Source: BACL11 sp945865535 (lineage in GTDB: Bacteria; Bacteroidota; Bacteroidia; Flavobacteriales; BACL11). Taken from it: a DNA stretch of 64,000 bases. Of the stretch, positions 7,584 through 17,089 are shown piece after piece. The notes under the pieces were generated by a model that did no database searches, was not told the origin of the DNA, and saw only the letters and a program-made list of their open reading frames with translations. The DNA is taken from assembly GCA_947502765.1 (NCBI GenBank), contig CANNBA010000004.1, positions 1 through 64,000 of the forward strand, in the 5' to 3' direction. The number at the start of each line of letters is the position of its first letter. Position 1 is the stretch's first letter. A program made the translations under genes and the position numbers.

Positions 7584-9359
7584 TTACTCAATAACTATTT
7601 TTTTCTCTACTGTTCCATCATCAAAGATGTAAAAGAGAAGTTGGTTAGTGGCTTTTGTTTCTCTACCTAAGAAGTCAGTTACTTTAAGCAGTTTTTTATT
7701 TGTATTTGGCTTAACATTTGCTATTTCGCTAACAGGAGAATAAACATAAAACTCATATTCTGCTCTTTGTGGATTAAGTTTAATAGCATCATTATTTTCT
7801 GATCGAATATAAAATTTTACTTCCAATCCGCTAGATTGAAAAGGTAGATTTGCTGAATAAGTACCATCATTAGCAACTACATCTCCATTACTACCATCAT
7901 CTAGCATTATAAAAGATTGAAATTTTGAATTGTAGTCACTTGTTGTAGCCATTAATTCCACAGTATTTGCATTTAAAACCTCAGCTGTAACCAAATTATT
8001 AGTTATCATTACATTATCAACCGTTGGAGATACTAGAGATATTTCGGGATGATTAAGCAAGTATTGTTTTCTTTCATCAACAGTACTCAATATTCCACCA
8101 AAACCCCAACCAAAACTTGCCCATAATGGAGTATTCACATTAATATAATATTCATTCATTGAGAAAATTTTATTATTATCCTGTGATGCCGCATTCTGCC
8201 CTAAAGCCTGTAAATTATTAATAGTAGCACTTATTACATTTACATCTAATGATTCTTCAATAATAGTATTCATATGTGCTGTATATATCTTTCTGTAGTA
8301 GGGATCATTTAATAATTTATACAATAATGGCCTCTGCTCCCAAGATGGTGTTGTTCCTGCTAATGAAGGCCCCGTAAAATAAGGATCATACTCATAAATG
8401 TTGGAAGGAGTCCAATAATCAAAACCCATAATTGCTCCTGAAAAACTATTATCAAGATCCCAAGGAATCATTTGAAACAAGCCATCTTTTGTTTGATATA
8501 AATAATAATTATGAATGTAATAGGTATTGTAACAATCTAAATTTTGAATCACCTGATTTACAGCAAAAGCCCAAAGGGTTCTATCTATATTTAAGACACT
8601 ATCTAGATTAGTAAAATCATCTTTAATTGTTCTAATTAACTCCATAAGTTCAGCCCATCCATAATCTGACTTCATATCATAACTATTATAATACAAGCTT
8701 GAATCATTACCCATATAGTATAAGTTAGGAGGCATTGCAGATGGTGCATTAGCAGTATCACAAAATCTTTTAATATCATCACATTTAAATAAGGGTCCTG
8801 ATTTTTCATCAAAATGTTTCTTTAAAAATTCTTTATTAATAGATTCATCATTAACATAAAGACCCACATAATTAGCTTGAGAATAGAGTTTGACTAAATT
8901 AGATTCACCAGTTGGCAAATATCTCATATAAATATTGCTACTTATTATCTGTTTTACAAATGTAGGATCCATGTATGCATTAGCCAGCTTCATCTTTTTA
9001 TATCCTAGCAATTCTTGTCCATCAATAAAATAATCCATGTCAATATTATACGGCACTTTAGGGTTGAAATTATCGTTTGGTAAGCAAAATGTAGAATTAC
9101 CCTTGTAGCGTACCCCAACACTATCATATGTAGTTCCATTTAATATAAGTTTAGCAGGAATTAGTTCATCTGGATTATAATACCAAGCATTCACTAAATA
9201 GGCATGATAGTTTGAATTGTAAAACTCTAAATTAATTACTCTTAGAGAATCTTCATCAAAAAAACCTCCTGGGCTATCATATAAATCTTGAGGATTATAC
9301 AGAGTTTGGCCAAAGCCAATAAAAGGCAAAGCAAGTAATACAAGTAGTCCTTTTTTCAT
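7584..9359 (-). CDS. CotH-like kinase-fold protein with T9SS tail
   Basis: A 591-residue exported protein. Signal peptide about 1-18 (MKKGLLVLLALPFIGFGQT). The CotH domain spans roughly residues 40-430, with SVGVRYKGNST at about 80-90, KKMKLANAYMDPTFVKQ, and the catalytic-type WDLDNS at 300-305, equivalent to the DFG-like metal site of spore-coat kinase CotH. The C-terminal KLLKVTDFLGRE...FYIFDDGTVEKKIVIE is a type A T9SS sorting domain. Bacterial CotH-like proteins outside Bacillus have unknown targets. It follows aroC with a 1-nt gap. Confidence 0.87.
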   Translation of the reverse strand: MKKGLLVLLALPFIGFGQTLYNPQDLYDSPGGFFDEDSLRVINLEFYNSNYHAYLVNAWYYNPDELIPAKLILNGTTYDSVGVRYKGNSTFCLPNDNFNPKVPYNIDMDYFIDGQELLGYKKMKLANAYMDPTFVKQIISSNIYMRYLPTGESNLVKLYSQANYVGLYVNDESINKEFLKKHFDEKSGPLFKCDDIKRFCDTANAPSAMPPNLYYMGNDSSLYYNSYDMKSDYGWAELMELIRTIKDDFTNLDSVLNIDRTLWAFAVNQVIQNLDCYNTYYIHNYYLYQTKDGLFQMIPWDLDNSFSGAIMGFDYWTPSNIYEYDPYFTGPSLAGTTPSWEQRPLLYKLLNDPYYRKIYTAHMNTIIEESLDVNVISATINNLQALGQNAASQDNNKIFSMNEYYINVNTPLWASFGWGFGGILSTVDERKQYLLNHPEISLVSPTVDNVMITNNLVTAEVLNANTVELMATTSDYNSKFQSFIMLDDGSNGDVVANDGTYSANLPFQSSGLEVKFYIRSENNDAIKLNPQRAEYEFYVYSPVSEIANVKPNTNKKLLKVTDFLGRETKATNQLLFYIFDDGTVEKKIVIE

Positions 9360-9360
9360 C

Positions 9361-10422
9361 TTATATTTTATTCGTTTTACTTCTTAAAAAAGCATCTACC
9401 AAAGTAAGTGCCATCATACTTTCTACTATAGGGACCGCCCTTGGAACTACACAAGCATCATGTCTTCCTTTACCCTCAATTTCCACAGCATCCCCAGTTG
9501 AATTAATAGTGTTTTGCTTTTGCATAATTGTAGCCACTGGCTTAAAGGCAACTCTGCAATAAATATCATTTCCATTGCTAATTCCTCCTTGTATTCCAGC
9601 AGAATAGTTTGTTTTTGTTTTTCCATCTTCTAAAAACACATCATTATGCTCACTGCCCTTCATTTGAGCGGCACAAAAACCACCTCCATATTCAAAACCT
9701 TTTACGGCATTAATACTGAGCATGGCCTTTCCAATATCAGCATGTAATTTATCAAAAACAGGTTCGCCCCATCCAGAGGGAACATTTTTAGCAACACACA
9801 TAATTGTACCTCCAATGGTATCTCCTGCCTTTTTCACCTCTTCAATTTTGCCTATCATTTGCTCAGCTACTTTTTCATCTGGGCATCTAACACTATTAGT
9901 ATCAATTTTAGAAAAATCCAAAGCTTGATAAGGCTGCAAAACACATACATCTCCTACTGATGATACATAAGCCGTAATAGCAACATTAGCTAAAACCTGT
10001 TGAGCAATTGCCCCAGCAACTATCCAATTTGCAGTTTCTCTTGCTGAGGAACGCCCCCCTCCTCTATAGTCTCTTATTCCATACTTTTTTTGATAGGTAA
10101 AATCAGCATGAGAAGGACGATACACATCTTTAATATGAGTATAATCCTTACTCTTAGCATCTTCATTATTGATAACAAAACCAATAGGGGTTCCGGTAGT
10201 TATTCCTTCAAAAATTCCTGAAAGAAATTTCACTGTATCACTTTCTTTTCTAGAACTTGTAAGTTTACTTTGTCCTGGCCTTCTTCTATCTAATTGCTTT
10301 TGAACTTTTTCAAAATCAATTTTTACCCCAGCAGGACAACCATCAATAATACCTCCAACAGCCACCCCGTGCGACTCTCCAAAAGTTGTTAATTTAAAAA
10401 TCTTACCAATGGTATTTCCCAT
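9361..10422 (-). CDS. aroC: Chorismate synthase
   Basis: Converts EPSP to chorismate with reduced FMN, the last common step to aromatic amino acids and menaquinone. The 353-residue protein has the signatures FGESHGVAVGGIIDGCPAG, RRRPGQSKLTS, DYRGGGRSSARETANWVAGA-like (RETANWIVAGAIA) and KGRHDACVVPRAVPIVE. It is the first gene of a close-packed minus-strand set (aroC, cotH-like, symporter, PorE-like) with gaps of 1, 9 and 1 nt. The ATG lies 4 nt after an exact -7 element. Confidence 0.97.
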   Translation of the reverse strand: MGNTIGKIFKLTTFGESHGVAVGGIIDGCPAGVKIDFEKVQKQLDRRRPGQSKLTSSRKESDTVKFLSGIFEGITTGTPIGFVINNEDAKSKDYTHIKDVYRPSHADFTYQKKYGIRDYRGGGRSSARETANWIVAGAIAQQVLANVAITAYVSSVGDVCVLQPYQALDFSKIDTNSVRCPDEKVAEQMIGKIEEVKKAGDTIGGTIMCVAKNVPSGWGEPVFDKLHADIGKAMLSINAVKGFEYGGGFCAAQMKGSEHNDVFLEDGKTKTNYSAGIQGGISNGNDIYCRVAFKPVATIMQKQNTINSTGDAVEIEGKGRHDACVVPRAVPIVESMMALTLVDAFLRSKTNKI

Positions 10423-10426
10423 AGGG

Positions 10427-10434
10427 CAAATATA
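10427..10434 (-). promoter_or_regulatory. -7 element of the aroC unit
   Basis: Exact TATATTTG on the minus strand, followed by CCCT and then the aroC ATG (4-nt gap), predicting a leaderless start for the four-gene unit. Confidence 0.65.
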
Positions 10435-10459
10435 ACATATTTGATTGGAGTGAATTTTG

Positions 10460-10467
10460 TATTTTTA
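10460..10467 (+). promoter_or_regulatory. Probable -7 element of hutI
   Basis: TATTTTTA, one base off consensus, 17 nt before the hutI ATG and back-to-back with the aroC promoter. Confidence 0.5.
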
Positions 10468-10484
10468 CCCAATCAAATATAACT

Positions 10485-11729
10485 ATGAAAATAGTAATAA
10501 AAAATATTGCAGAATTAATACAAACTGAAAGCACACCGAAAAAGTGGGTTGCTGGAGCTGATATGAAAAATATCAGTACTATTAAAGATGCTTTTGTAGA
10601 AATTGAAAATGGCATTATCACCGGATTTGGAAGTATGGACAATTGGAGTGGAATTGACAACTGGAGCAATACTGAAATTATTGATGCTGAAGGAGGAATG
10701 ATTTTTCCAACCTTTTGCGATAGCCACACTCATTTAGTATTTGCAGCAAGCAGAGAAGAAGAATTTGTAGACAGAATAAAGGGCCTCTCCTATCAAGAAA
10801 TAGCCAAAAAAGGTGGCGGAATACTTAATTCTGCTGAAAAATTACAAAACACTACTGAAGACGAATTATTTGAAAGTGCGCTGGCTCGTTTAAATGAAGT
10901 AATAAAAATGGGAACGGGAGCTATTGAAATTAAAAGTGGCTATGGTTTAACGCTAGAATCAGAACTCAAAATACTAAGAGTAATCAAACGCCTAAAAGAA
11001 GCTTCTGATGTCACCATAAAAGCCACTTTTTTAGGAGCTCATGCCCTACCAAAAGAATTTAAAGACAATAAAGATGGGTATATGGATTTGGTAATAGATG
11101 AAATGTTGCCAAAAATAGCAAAAGAAAATCTAGCTGATTATGTAGATATCTTCTGCGAAAAAGGATATTTTACTATTGAGGATACTAAAAGATTATTAGA
11201 GGCTGCAAATAAATTTGGCATAAAAGCCAAAACACATGTCAATCAGTTTAATACTATTGGTGGGGTAAAAGCATCAGTAGATTTAGGGGCTCTTTCTGTT
11301 GACCACTTAGAACAAATGAATCCAGAGGATTTTGATGTGCTCTTAGGTAGTAATTGCATGCCAACAATATTACCATCCTGTTCCTTCTTTTTAGGTATTC
11401 CTTATAGCCCAGCAAGGAAAATGATTGCTAAAGGATTGCCTATTGCACTTGCATCTGATTTCAATCCTGGATCTTCACCTAGCGGAAATATGAATTTTGT
11501 AGCATCATTAGGATGCATAAAACTAAAAATGACCCCAGAAGAAGTTATTAATGCCAGCACTATAAATTCGGCTTATGCCATGGGAGTTGAAAAGGAATTA
11601 GGAAGTATTGCAATAGGTAAAAAAGCAAATCTATTTATTACAAAACCAATTTCTAGCTATGCTTATTTAGCTTACAGCTTTGGAGAAAATATTATTGAAA
11701 AAGTAATTTTAAACGGAAAATTGCAATAA
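10485..11729 (+). CDS. hutI: Imidazolonepropionase
   Basis: Hydrolyses 4-imidazolone-5-propanoate to formiminoglutamate in histidine degradation. The 414-residue amidohydrolase has the metal motif CDSHTHLVFAASREEEF, then KGGGI, GAIEIKSGYGL, FLGAHALP, KTHVNQF, SVDHLEQM and the metal-ligand ASDFNPGSSPSGNM. Length is normal. The other hut genes are not in the window, so it stands alone here, divergent from aroC and convergent with a small secreted-protein gene. Confidence 0.96.
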   Translation: MKIVIKNIAELIQTESTPKKWVAGADMKNISTIKDAFVEIENGIITGFGSMDNWSGIDNWSNTEIIDAEGGMIFPTFCDSHTHLVFAASREEEFVDRIKGLSYQEIAKKGGGILNSAEKLQNTTEDELFESALARLNEVIKMGTGAIEIKSGYGLTLESELKILRVIKRLKEASDVTIKATFLGAHALPKEFKDNKDGYMDLVIDEMLPKIAKENLADYVDIFCEKGYFTIEDTKRLLEAANKFGIKAKTHVNQFNTIGGVKASVDLGALSVDHLEQMNPEDFDVLLGSNCMPTILPSCSFFLGIPYSPARKMIAKGLPIALASDFNPGSSPSGNMNFVASLGCIKLKMTPEEVINASTINSAYAMGVEKELGSIAIGKKANLFITKPISSYAYLAYSFGENIIEKVILNGKLQ

Positions 11730-11733
11730 AAAA

Positions 11734-11755
11734 AGCCCTACTTTTCAGTAGAGCT
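11734..11755 (-). terminator. Bidirectional terminator between hutI and the 128-aa protein gene
   Basis: Nine-base arms AGCCCTACT/AGTAGAGCT pair at eight positions around a TTTC loop. A run of seven A on the plus strand gives a T-tract on the minus strand, so it best serves the minus-strand gene. CTCTTTG follows on the plus side and could also end hutI. Confidence 0.75.
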
Positions 11756-11778
11756 CTTTGTAAATTAGCAACAATCAA

Positions 11779-12165
11779 TTACTTTTTTCTTTTCATGTAG
11801 TAATAATGAATTTTCATTTCACCTGCATTAACAATAGTAGCATTTATAAATTCCCAACCATATTTTGCAGCAACATTTACCGCATGAGCCATTGATCTAT
11901 ATTGCATCTCACTCAATTCTTCTGGTGCTCTAACACCACCGAAATCAAAACTAATTTTTATCTTTTGTTCTGTTTCATTTCTGTCGTCAGAAATAGCAGC
12001 AGGATTTCGAGTTGCCATATGCGTTATGTCACGACCATTAATAACCATAAATTCATAAGAGGCATTTGAAGTAGTGGTCTCAACCTTATCTTTATTCCCT
12101 TTCTTTTGTGCTATACTTAAAAATGGAACCATAGCTACTAACATAATTAGTGTTAATCTTTTCAT
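11779..12165 (-). CDS. Small exported protein of unknown function
   Basis: A 128-residue protein with a clear signal peptide (MKRLTLIMLVAMVPFLSIAQ, residues 1-20), a Lys-rich linker, and a compact alpha/beta region. That region contains YEFMVING, KIKISFDFGG and YGWEFINATIVNAGEMKIHYYYMKRKK. No catalytic motif is recognised. The C-terminal region resembles small conserved Bacteroidota periplasmic proteins, but I cannot name a family. It appears monocistronic, with a strong terminator downstream. Confidence 0.75.
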   Translation of the reverse strand: MKRLTLIMLVAMVPFLSIAQKKGNKDKVETTTSNASYEFMVINGRDITHMATRNPAAISDDRNETEQKIKISFDFGGVRAPEELSEMQYRSMAHAVNVAAKYGWEFINATIVNAGEMKIHYYYMKRKK

Positions 12166-12364
12166 TTCTTTTTTATTTAAATTAATTAATAAGTTTTTCT
12201 AACGCAATAATACAAAATATTATTGTTCTGATAAAAGAAAAATCACCAACTGTAAATTTTTTAAAAAGCGCTAGTTTCTCTACTAGTTAAAAAGGGTAAA
12301 GTACTTAATCATAAACCCATTATAAGCTGCCTTTTTAAACACAGATTTCTATACTTATGTGTTT

Positions 12365-13399
12365 TTAGTTGTTTAACTGTTGTTTCAATTTTTCTTCATT
12401 CATTTTGCGAATATGCAACACATTTATATAGTTATACGCTTTTTTCTCTCCTAATTCTTTTGCTTTATTTGCCCATTCAATTGCAGTGTTTAATCCTCCT
12501 TTTATCTCTGAAGCAATAGCCATATTATAAGTTGATCTTCTAGCAATCTTATTATCCGAATGATTTACTAATTTCTTCCAAATTTCAATTGCTGCATCCC
12601 AATCACCACGTTTTACATATGATTTTGCTAACTTTAAATCATCATGTTTGCCGGTAAAATAGGTTCTCCTAACTTTTACCCACATAGGAGAAATTCGAAA
12701 ACCATACTGCTGACCAGCAAAAATCCCAGATTCTCTTATCGCACTACTTTTAGATGGTAAATTTCTTACTGCATCATCAGGAGAAAAGCCATAAGCTTCA
12801 AATTCTTTTACCTCAGTAAATTTATTTTCATCAACTATAATTTTATTCTTAATATCATAAATTCTCCAGCCAGATTGAATCTCCATAATTAAAGTTGCTG
12901 GATATTTAATCTCTTTTACCTTCACTCCTTTTACCTTTCTTGTGCTAGTGATAGGACTTCCTACTATAGTTCTTGAGTCAGAATCAAATGTTTCTAAAAC
13001 TAATAAGCCATCAGCATCATAAGTATCACAAATACTCGTAACCTCATTCCAATCTAAAGGAATGGGAAAAACAGCCGTTCCGGTTCCCTTAAGCTCAAGA
13101 GCAACTGAATTCTTTAAGTTATACCGCTCAGACTTTAAAAGCATAGTGGACAATCCTTCCATACAATACTCAGCCCCATTTCTATCATGCCCTATTCCTT
13201 CACCACTAATAAGACCTTCAACAATATTACCAGTTAGATTTTCTTTTGATGGACGTGATCTATTTACAATCACAACATTTTGAATATCCTGAGAAACTGT
13301 AATATCCGCTGGCCTTTGCACATCAAGAATTACGCTTGAACTTACGCAGGAACTGAGTACTGAAGTAATTAAAAACCCAACAACTATTTTTTGTATCAT
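12365..13399 (-). CDS. Lipoprotein, DUF6340-like
   Basis: A 344-residue predicted lipoprotein. The signal peptide ends in the lipobox LSSC (MIQKIVVGFLITSVLSSC). A periplasmic or surface domain follows with VQRPADITVSQDIQNVVIVNRS and DADGLLVLETFDSD. The C-terminal third is helical and TPR-like (GDWDAAIEIWKKLVNHSD, NKIARRSTYNMAIASE, GGLNTAIEWANKAKELG). It resembles DUF6340-type Bacteroidota proteins; function unknown. Its ATG overlaps the stop of the preceding vWA-like gene (TAATG), suggesting translational coupling. Confidence 0.7.
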   Translation of the reverse strand: MIQKIVVGFLITSVLSSCVSSSVILDVQRPADITVSQDIQNVVIVNRSRPSKENLTGNIVEGLISGEGIGHDRNGAEYCMEGLSTMLLKSERYNLKNSVALELKGTGTAVFPIPLDWNEVTSICDTYDADGLLVLETFDSDSRTIVGSPITSTRKVKGVKVKEIKYPATLIMEIQSGWRIYDIKNKIIVDENKFTEVKEFEAYGFSPDDAVRNLPSKSSAIRESGIFAGQQYGFRISPMWVKVRRTYFTGKHDDLKLAKSYVKRGDWDAAIEIWKKLVNHSDNKIARRSTYNMAIASEIKGGLNTAIEWANKAKELGEKKAYNYINVLHIRKMNEEKLKQQLNN

Positions 13400-15402
13400 T
13401 AAATTAACCCGTTATATTTTCTAATAAACCATTCAACAGATATAAGAATAAGCAAAGCTAATAAAATCCAAGAAATATTTATTAAGCCTTCTAGCTTTTC
13501 TTTGGAATGAAGAATCTTTTTGTTTTTTTCACTATTTTTAATAGTTTCTATTAAATTTTGAATATCATTTAAATAAAACACTTTACCCTCACTTAGGGCG
13601 GCTATCTTTTTTAAAACTTGATGATTTGCAGACAATCCTAATTGCTCCAATTGTATTTTTTTTACATCAAATACTCCTGTTTTTACCAAATTAGTACCTT
13701 TAACCTTGGCAGTAAACTTATAAGTGCCTACTTCAAGAATTCCTAGATTTGCCACCAATTCATTATTTTCTTTTGAAAACTGAAAATTATATACTCTACC
13801 CTTTTGATCAATAAGTTGTAAATCCACTTCCTTATTATTTACTAATTCGTAACTTTCGTTATATAATCCTGCACGAAAAACAACCTCATTATTTTCTTCA
13901 TATTGTTTTTCATATTCCAAACGGAATAGACTTTTATCTTCTTGCAAAATCAAGTATTGACTTAATTTTAAAAACAACTCATCAAAAGCAAGATTAGTTT
14001 TGTTAAAGGAATAATCATATAACTTCCATTTCCACCAACCCTCAGCCGATACAAAAGATACTTTTCTAGAATCTAACTCCTGAATCATTATTACTGGATT
14101 ATTGGATTCAAAAGCTCCTATTTTTTGATTTAACACAAATTCAATATTGCCTTCAAAATCATATTTTCCAAATGAAGAAAACAAAGGAGGAGCATCTGCA
14201 ATTAAACGTAATAATTCTGAAGAAAATGAGAATTTTGAAAAGTTCTGATTCTTATATGAACTTACTTCTTCTATGCCACCTTTAGGAGTAAATCTAACAG
14301 CTGATTTAAAATTAATATAATGTGATTGAGTTGGATTAAAAATGATTAAGGGGATATCATTATTCACAATAATAAAGGGGATATTGTTAATCCCAAAAAT
14401 TACTGCTAATTGATATTTTTCAATTGCAATATTATCACTGATGTCTTTTACCTCTATTTTGTAATTTTGATTTTTATCTATCGTGCTTTTATAGGCTGCC
14501 AAATCAGGAGAATTCCCATCTTTTAAGATAAGTATATTGTACCTAGAATCAATTACATCAATATAAACCTTTAATACATTATTAATACTATTTTTTTCAG
14601 CTTTTAATACATCCACCTCTATAGTGTAGGTCTGTAAGCCAACCTTATTTGCAGGAAGATAAACAGTATAACTATTGTAATTTATATCTTTTAAAAAAGT
14701 TACAGATTCCTCATGCACTTTTACCCCATTATTCCAAATTTTAAGTTTGCTATTTTCATTTTTAGTTAAACTTGAAGCTAAAGAGATTTCTAAAGGAAAA
14801 GTATTGCCAAAAAAAGCGATATCATTCTTTACAACATTATCAATTCTAACATCTTTATAGGTTGCTGTATCTCCCAAAGCAATACTATAAACAGGAAAAT
14901 CATAGGCTAAATACTCAGGATTCAAACCTGTATTATAACAGCCGTCTGAAGCCATAACAATACCCGCCACATTTCTATTCTCAAACTTATTACTAAGCTC
15001 AGAAAATAATTGAGAGTAATTGGTTTTTAAACCCTTATTATTTTGACTAAAACCGTCATTTATTTTATCAGAAAATGAGTAGGTAAATAGCTCAAAATCA
15101 TTTAAGTTATCTGTTAAATATTGCAACTTGTCATTAATATTTTCTTTTACAGACTGAGAATCATCTTTAGCGATTATAATGATGGGTTTTTCTTTAGTAT
15201 TGATATTTGATTTTACAACAGGATTCAATACTAAAAAAGCGAGTATACTGATGAAAATGGTTCGAAAAATAAACAACCCCCAAGTGAGTTTGGTTGAAGT
15301 AATACTATTGTCTCTTTTATATAAAAAAAAGGCATAACCTACACCCAAAAGAATGCAGATTACAGGATAATAAAATGGAAAATCTGAATGGATTCCTAAC
15401 AT
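13399..15402 (-). CDS. Large membrane protein with vWA-like domain
   Basis: A 667-residue protein. Two N-terminal membrane segments (about 10-27 and 42-60) are followed by a Rossmann-like vWA region. It opens with IIIAKDDSQSV, a DxSxS-like metal site with an extra Asp, and later has GIVMASDGCYNTGLNP and PVYSIALGD. Then come several beta-rich domains and a final membrane helix (ISWILLALLILISVEWF) near the C-terminus. The layout resembles the Bacteroidota membrane vWA proteins related to BatA/BatB. Function unknown. It lies 4 nt after fabG and overlaps the DUF6340-like gene by 1 nt. Confidence 0.7.
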   Translation of the reverse strand: MLGIHSDFPFYYPVICILLGVGYAFFLYKRDNSITSTKLTWGLFIFRTIFISILAFLVLNPVVKSNINTKEKPIIIIAKDDSQSVKENINDKLQYLTDNLNDFELFTYSFSDKINDGFSQNNKGLKTNYSQLFSELSNKFENRNVAGIVMASDGCYNTGLNPEYLAYDFPVYSIALGDTATYKDVRIDNVVKNDIAFFGNTFPLEISLASSLTKNENSKLKIWNNGVKVHEESVTFLKDINYNSYTVYLPANKVGLQTYTIEVDVLKAEKNSINNVLKVYIDVIDSRYNILILKDGNSPDLAAYKSTIDKNQNYKIEVKDISDNIAIEKYQLAVIFGINNIPFIIVNNDIPLIIFNPTQSHYINFKSAVRFTPKGGIEEVSSYKNQNFSKFSFSSELLRLIADAPPLFSSFGKYDFEGNIEFVLNQKIGAFESNNPVIMIQELDSRKVSFVSAEGWWKWKLYDYSFNKTNLAFDELFLKLSQYLILQEDKSLFRLEYEKQYEENNEVVFRAGLYNESYELVNNKEVDLQLIDQKGRVYNFQFSKENNELVANLGILEVGTYKFTAKVKGTNLVKTGVFDVKKIQLEQLGLSANHQVLKKIAALSEGKVFYLNDIQNLIETIKNSEKNKKILHSKEKLEGLINISWILLALLILISVEWFIRKYNGLI

Positions 15403-15406
15403 GTAA

Positions 15407-16153
15407 TTATGTTAGCATACCGCCACAAACATGAATTACTTGACCTGTAATATAAGAAGATAAATCAGAGGCTAAAAATAAAGTTGTATTGGCAATATCT
15501 TCAGGAGTTCCTCCTCTTTTTAATGGAATTTGAGCTCTCCACTGCTTTACTGTTTCCTCCCCTAAGGCTTCAGTCATTTCAGTTTCAATAAAACCTGGAG
15601 CAATTGCGTTGCATCTGATATTTCTTGAGCCTAACTCTAAGGCAATAGATTTTGTAAAACCATTAATTGCGGCCTTAGATGCAGCATAATTAGCTTGACC
15701 AGCATTTCCTGTAATTCCAACAACCGAACTCATATTGATAATAGAACCTGACTTTGCCTTTAACATAGGAGTTGCAACAGCTTTTGTCATGTTAAAAACG
15801 GATTTCATATTGTTATTCATCACACTATCAAAATCTTCCTCTGACATACGCATTAACAAACCATCTTTAGTTATTCCAGCATTATTCACTAATACATCAA
15901 TGCTTCCAAAATCATCCATTACATCTTTAACAAGTTGCTGCGCTGCTTCAAAATCAGATGCATCTGATTTATAACCTTTAGCCTTGCACCCATTTACTGA
16001 TAATTCTTTTTCTAACGATTTTGCTTTTTCATCTAATGAAAGGTAAGTAAAAGCAATATTTGCTCCATGCTTTGCAAATACCTCAGCAATACCTTTTCCA
16101 ATACCCCTACTAGCACCAGTTATGATTACATTCTTACCTTCTAATAATTTCAT
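15407..16153 (-). CDS. fabG: 3-oxoacyl-ACP reductase
   Basis: NADPH-dependent reduction of 3-oxoacyl-ACP in fatty-acid synthesis. The 248-residue short-chain dehydrogenase has the cofactor motif TGASRGIGKG near residues 12-21, the NNAG motif, a catalytic Ser (INMSSVVG) and YAASK. It ends TGQVIHVCGGM, close to the usual FabG ending. The SDR family is broad, but length and C-terminus favour FabG. It lies 10 nt after a T9SS type-B protein gene and is not near other fab genes. Confidence 0.9.
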   Translation of the reverse strand: MKLLEGKNVIITGASRGIGKGIAEVFAKHGANIAFTYLSLDEKAKSLEKELSVNGCKAKGYKSDASDFEAAQQLVKDVMDDFGSIDVLVNNAGITKDGLLMRMSEEDFDSVMNNNMKSVFNMTKAVATPMLKAKSGSIINMSSVVGITGNAGQANYAASKAAINGFTKSIALELGSRNIRCNAIAPGFIETEMTEALGEETVKQWRAQIPLKRGGTPEDIANTTLFLASDLSSYITGQVIHVCGGMLT

Positions 16154-16163
16154 GTCTTTATTT

Positions 16164-17027
16164 TTATCTAACCAAATTTACAGTTCCATATTCTTGATGT
16201 TTCCATCCCTCAAAATCCTGAAAATAAATTTCATAAGCATAAATATCTAAAGGTAAATCTATATTCTCAAGAGATTTACCATTCCACCCGAAACCTAGAC
16301 TGCATTTTAGCTCTAAAGGATTGGCTGATTGAAACATTAAATCGCCTTGGGAATTAAATACTTTAAACAAAAAAGTATTCTCTCTAATCCCATTATACTC
16401 AATACAAAAGTTATCGTTTATACCATCAAGATCTGGAGTGAATGAATTTGGAATGTAAATCCAAAACTCATCTCTTACCCAAACGGTTCTTGTTGTAGTA
16501 TCTGCACATCCCTGATCATCAACCACTATTAAACTAGCTGAATAAATAGCACTAGAATCTTGATAATTATGAGTACTATTTTGGGAAGATGCATTTGTAG
16601 TATTATCACCAAAGTTCCAGCTCCAACTCACAATATTACCAATAGATTGACTAACAAAATTAGCAACCGGATAAATTATAGAAAGTGTATCTGATTGTAA
16701 ATGAATGATCGCTGTAGGACTTGCTAATACAGTAACTAAACCACTTCCAGAAACTAAGCCAAAACTAGTAGCATCAGAGAAAGAAGTAAGCGTGTAAGTC
16801 CCCGGCAAAAAAGTAGTAATGATATGTGGGTTAACAGTAGTAGTAATTGTAGCTTGATTAACGCCATTAATTGCATGCACAAAAGTAAATGGGCTAATTC
16901 CGTTAAATGACACACTTACTTCAGCTCCATCTTGAGCATTATCACAAATAGTATCATTTCCACTAATAACTGCAGTTTGAGCATTTATAACAAATGGAAA
17001 AATTAAGCATAATAAGACATTCTTCAT
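16164..17027 (-). CDS. Secreted PKD-like protein with T9SS type B (gliding-motility-associated) C-terminal domain
   Basis: A 287-residue exported protein starting MKNVLLCLIFPFVINAQ (signal peptide). An N-terminal Ig-like/SprB-type beta region is followed by a PKD domain (IVSWSWNFGDNTTN...HNYQDSS). The C-terminus has IPNSFTPDLDGINDNFCI, FKVFNSQGDLMF and GWNGKS, the gliding-motility-associated type B T9SS signal. The ATG at 17027 is chosen over one 27 bp upstream because the signal peptide and -7 element place it there. Surface adhesin-like role inferred. Confidence 0.85.
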   Translation of the reverse strand: MKNVLLCLIFPFVINAQTAVISGNDTICDNAQDGAEVSVSFNGISPFTFVHAINGVNQATITTTVNPHIITTFLPGTYTLTSFSDATSFGLVSGSGLVTVLASPTAIIHLQSDTLSIIYPVANFVSQSIGNIVSWSWNFGDNTTNASSQNSTHNYQDSSAIYSASLIVVDDQGCADTTTRTVWVRDEFWIYIPNSFTPDLDGINDNFCIEYNGIRENTFLFKVFNSQGDLMFQSANPLELKCSLGFGWNGKSLENIDLPLDIYAYEIYFQDFEGWKHQEYGTVNLVR

Positions 17028-17031
17028 TTTG

Positions 17032-17039
17032 CAAATATA
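17032..17039 (-). promoter_or_regulatory. -7 element of the T9SS type-B/fabG unit
   Basis: Exact TATATTTG on the minus strand, then CAAA and the ATG (4-nt gap). It directly abuts the T-tract of the dnaK terminator. Confidence 0.65.
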
Positions 17040-17044
17040 AAAAA

Positions 17045-17066
17045 AGCCCTGCAAAAATGCAGGGCT
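17045..17066 (-). terminator. dnaK terminator
   Basis: A perfect 9-bp stem AGCCCTGCA/TGCAGGGCT with an AAAA loop; on the minus strand it is followed by TTTTT. It lies 24 bp past the dnaK stop. Confidence 0.88.
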
Positions 17067-17089
17067 CTAATAAATATTATGTAAAAGGA

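Noticed and set aside
10403..10733. Two open frames opposite the start of hutI
   Set aside because: They are antisense to a well-conserved enzyme and have no family-like sequence.
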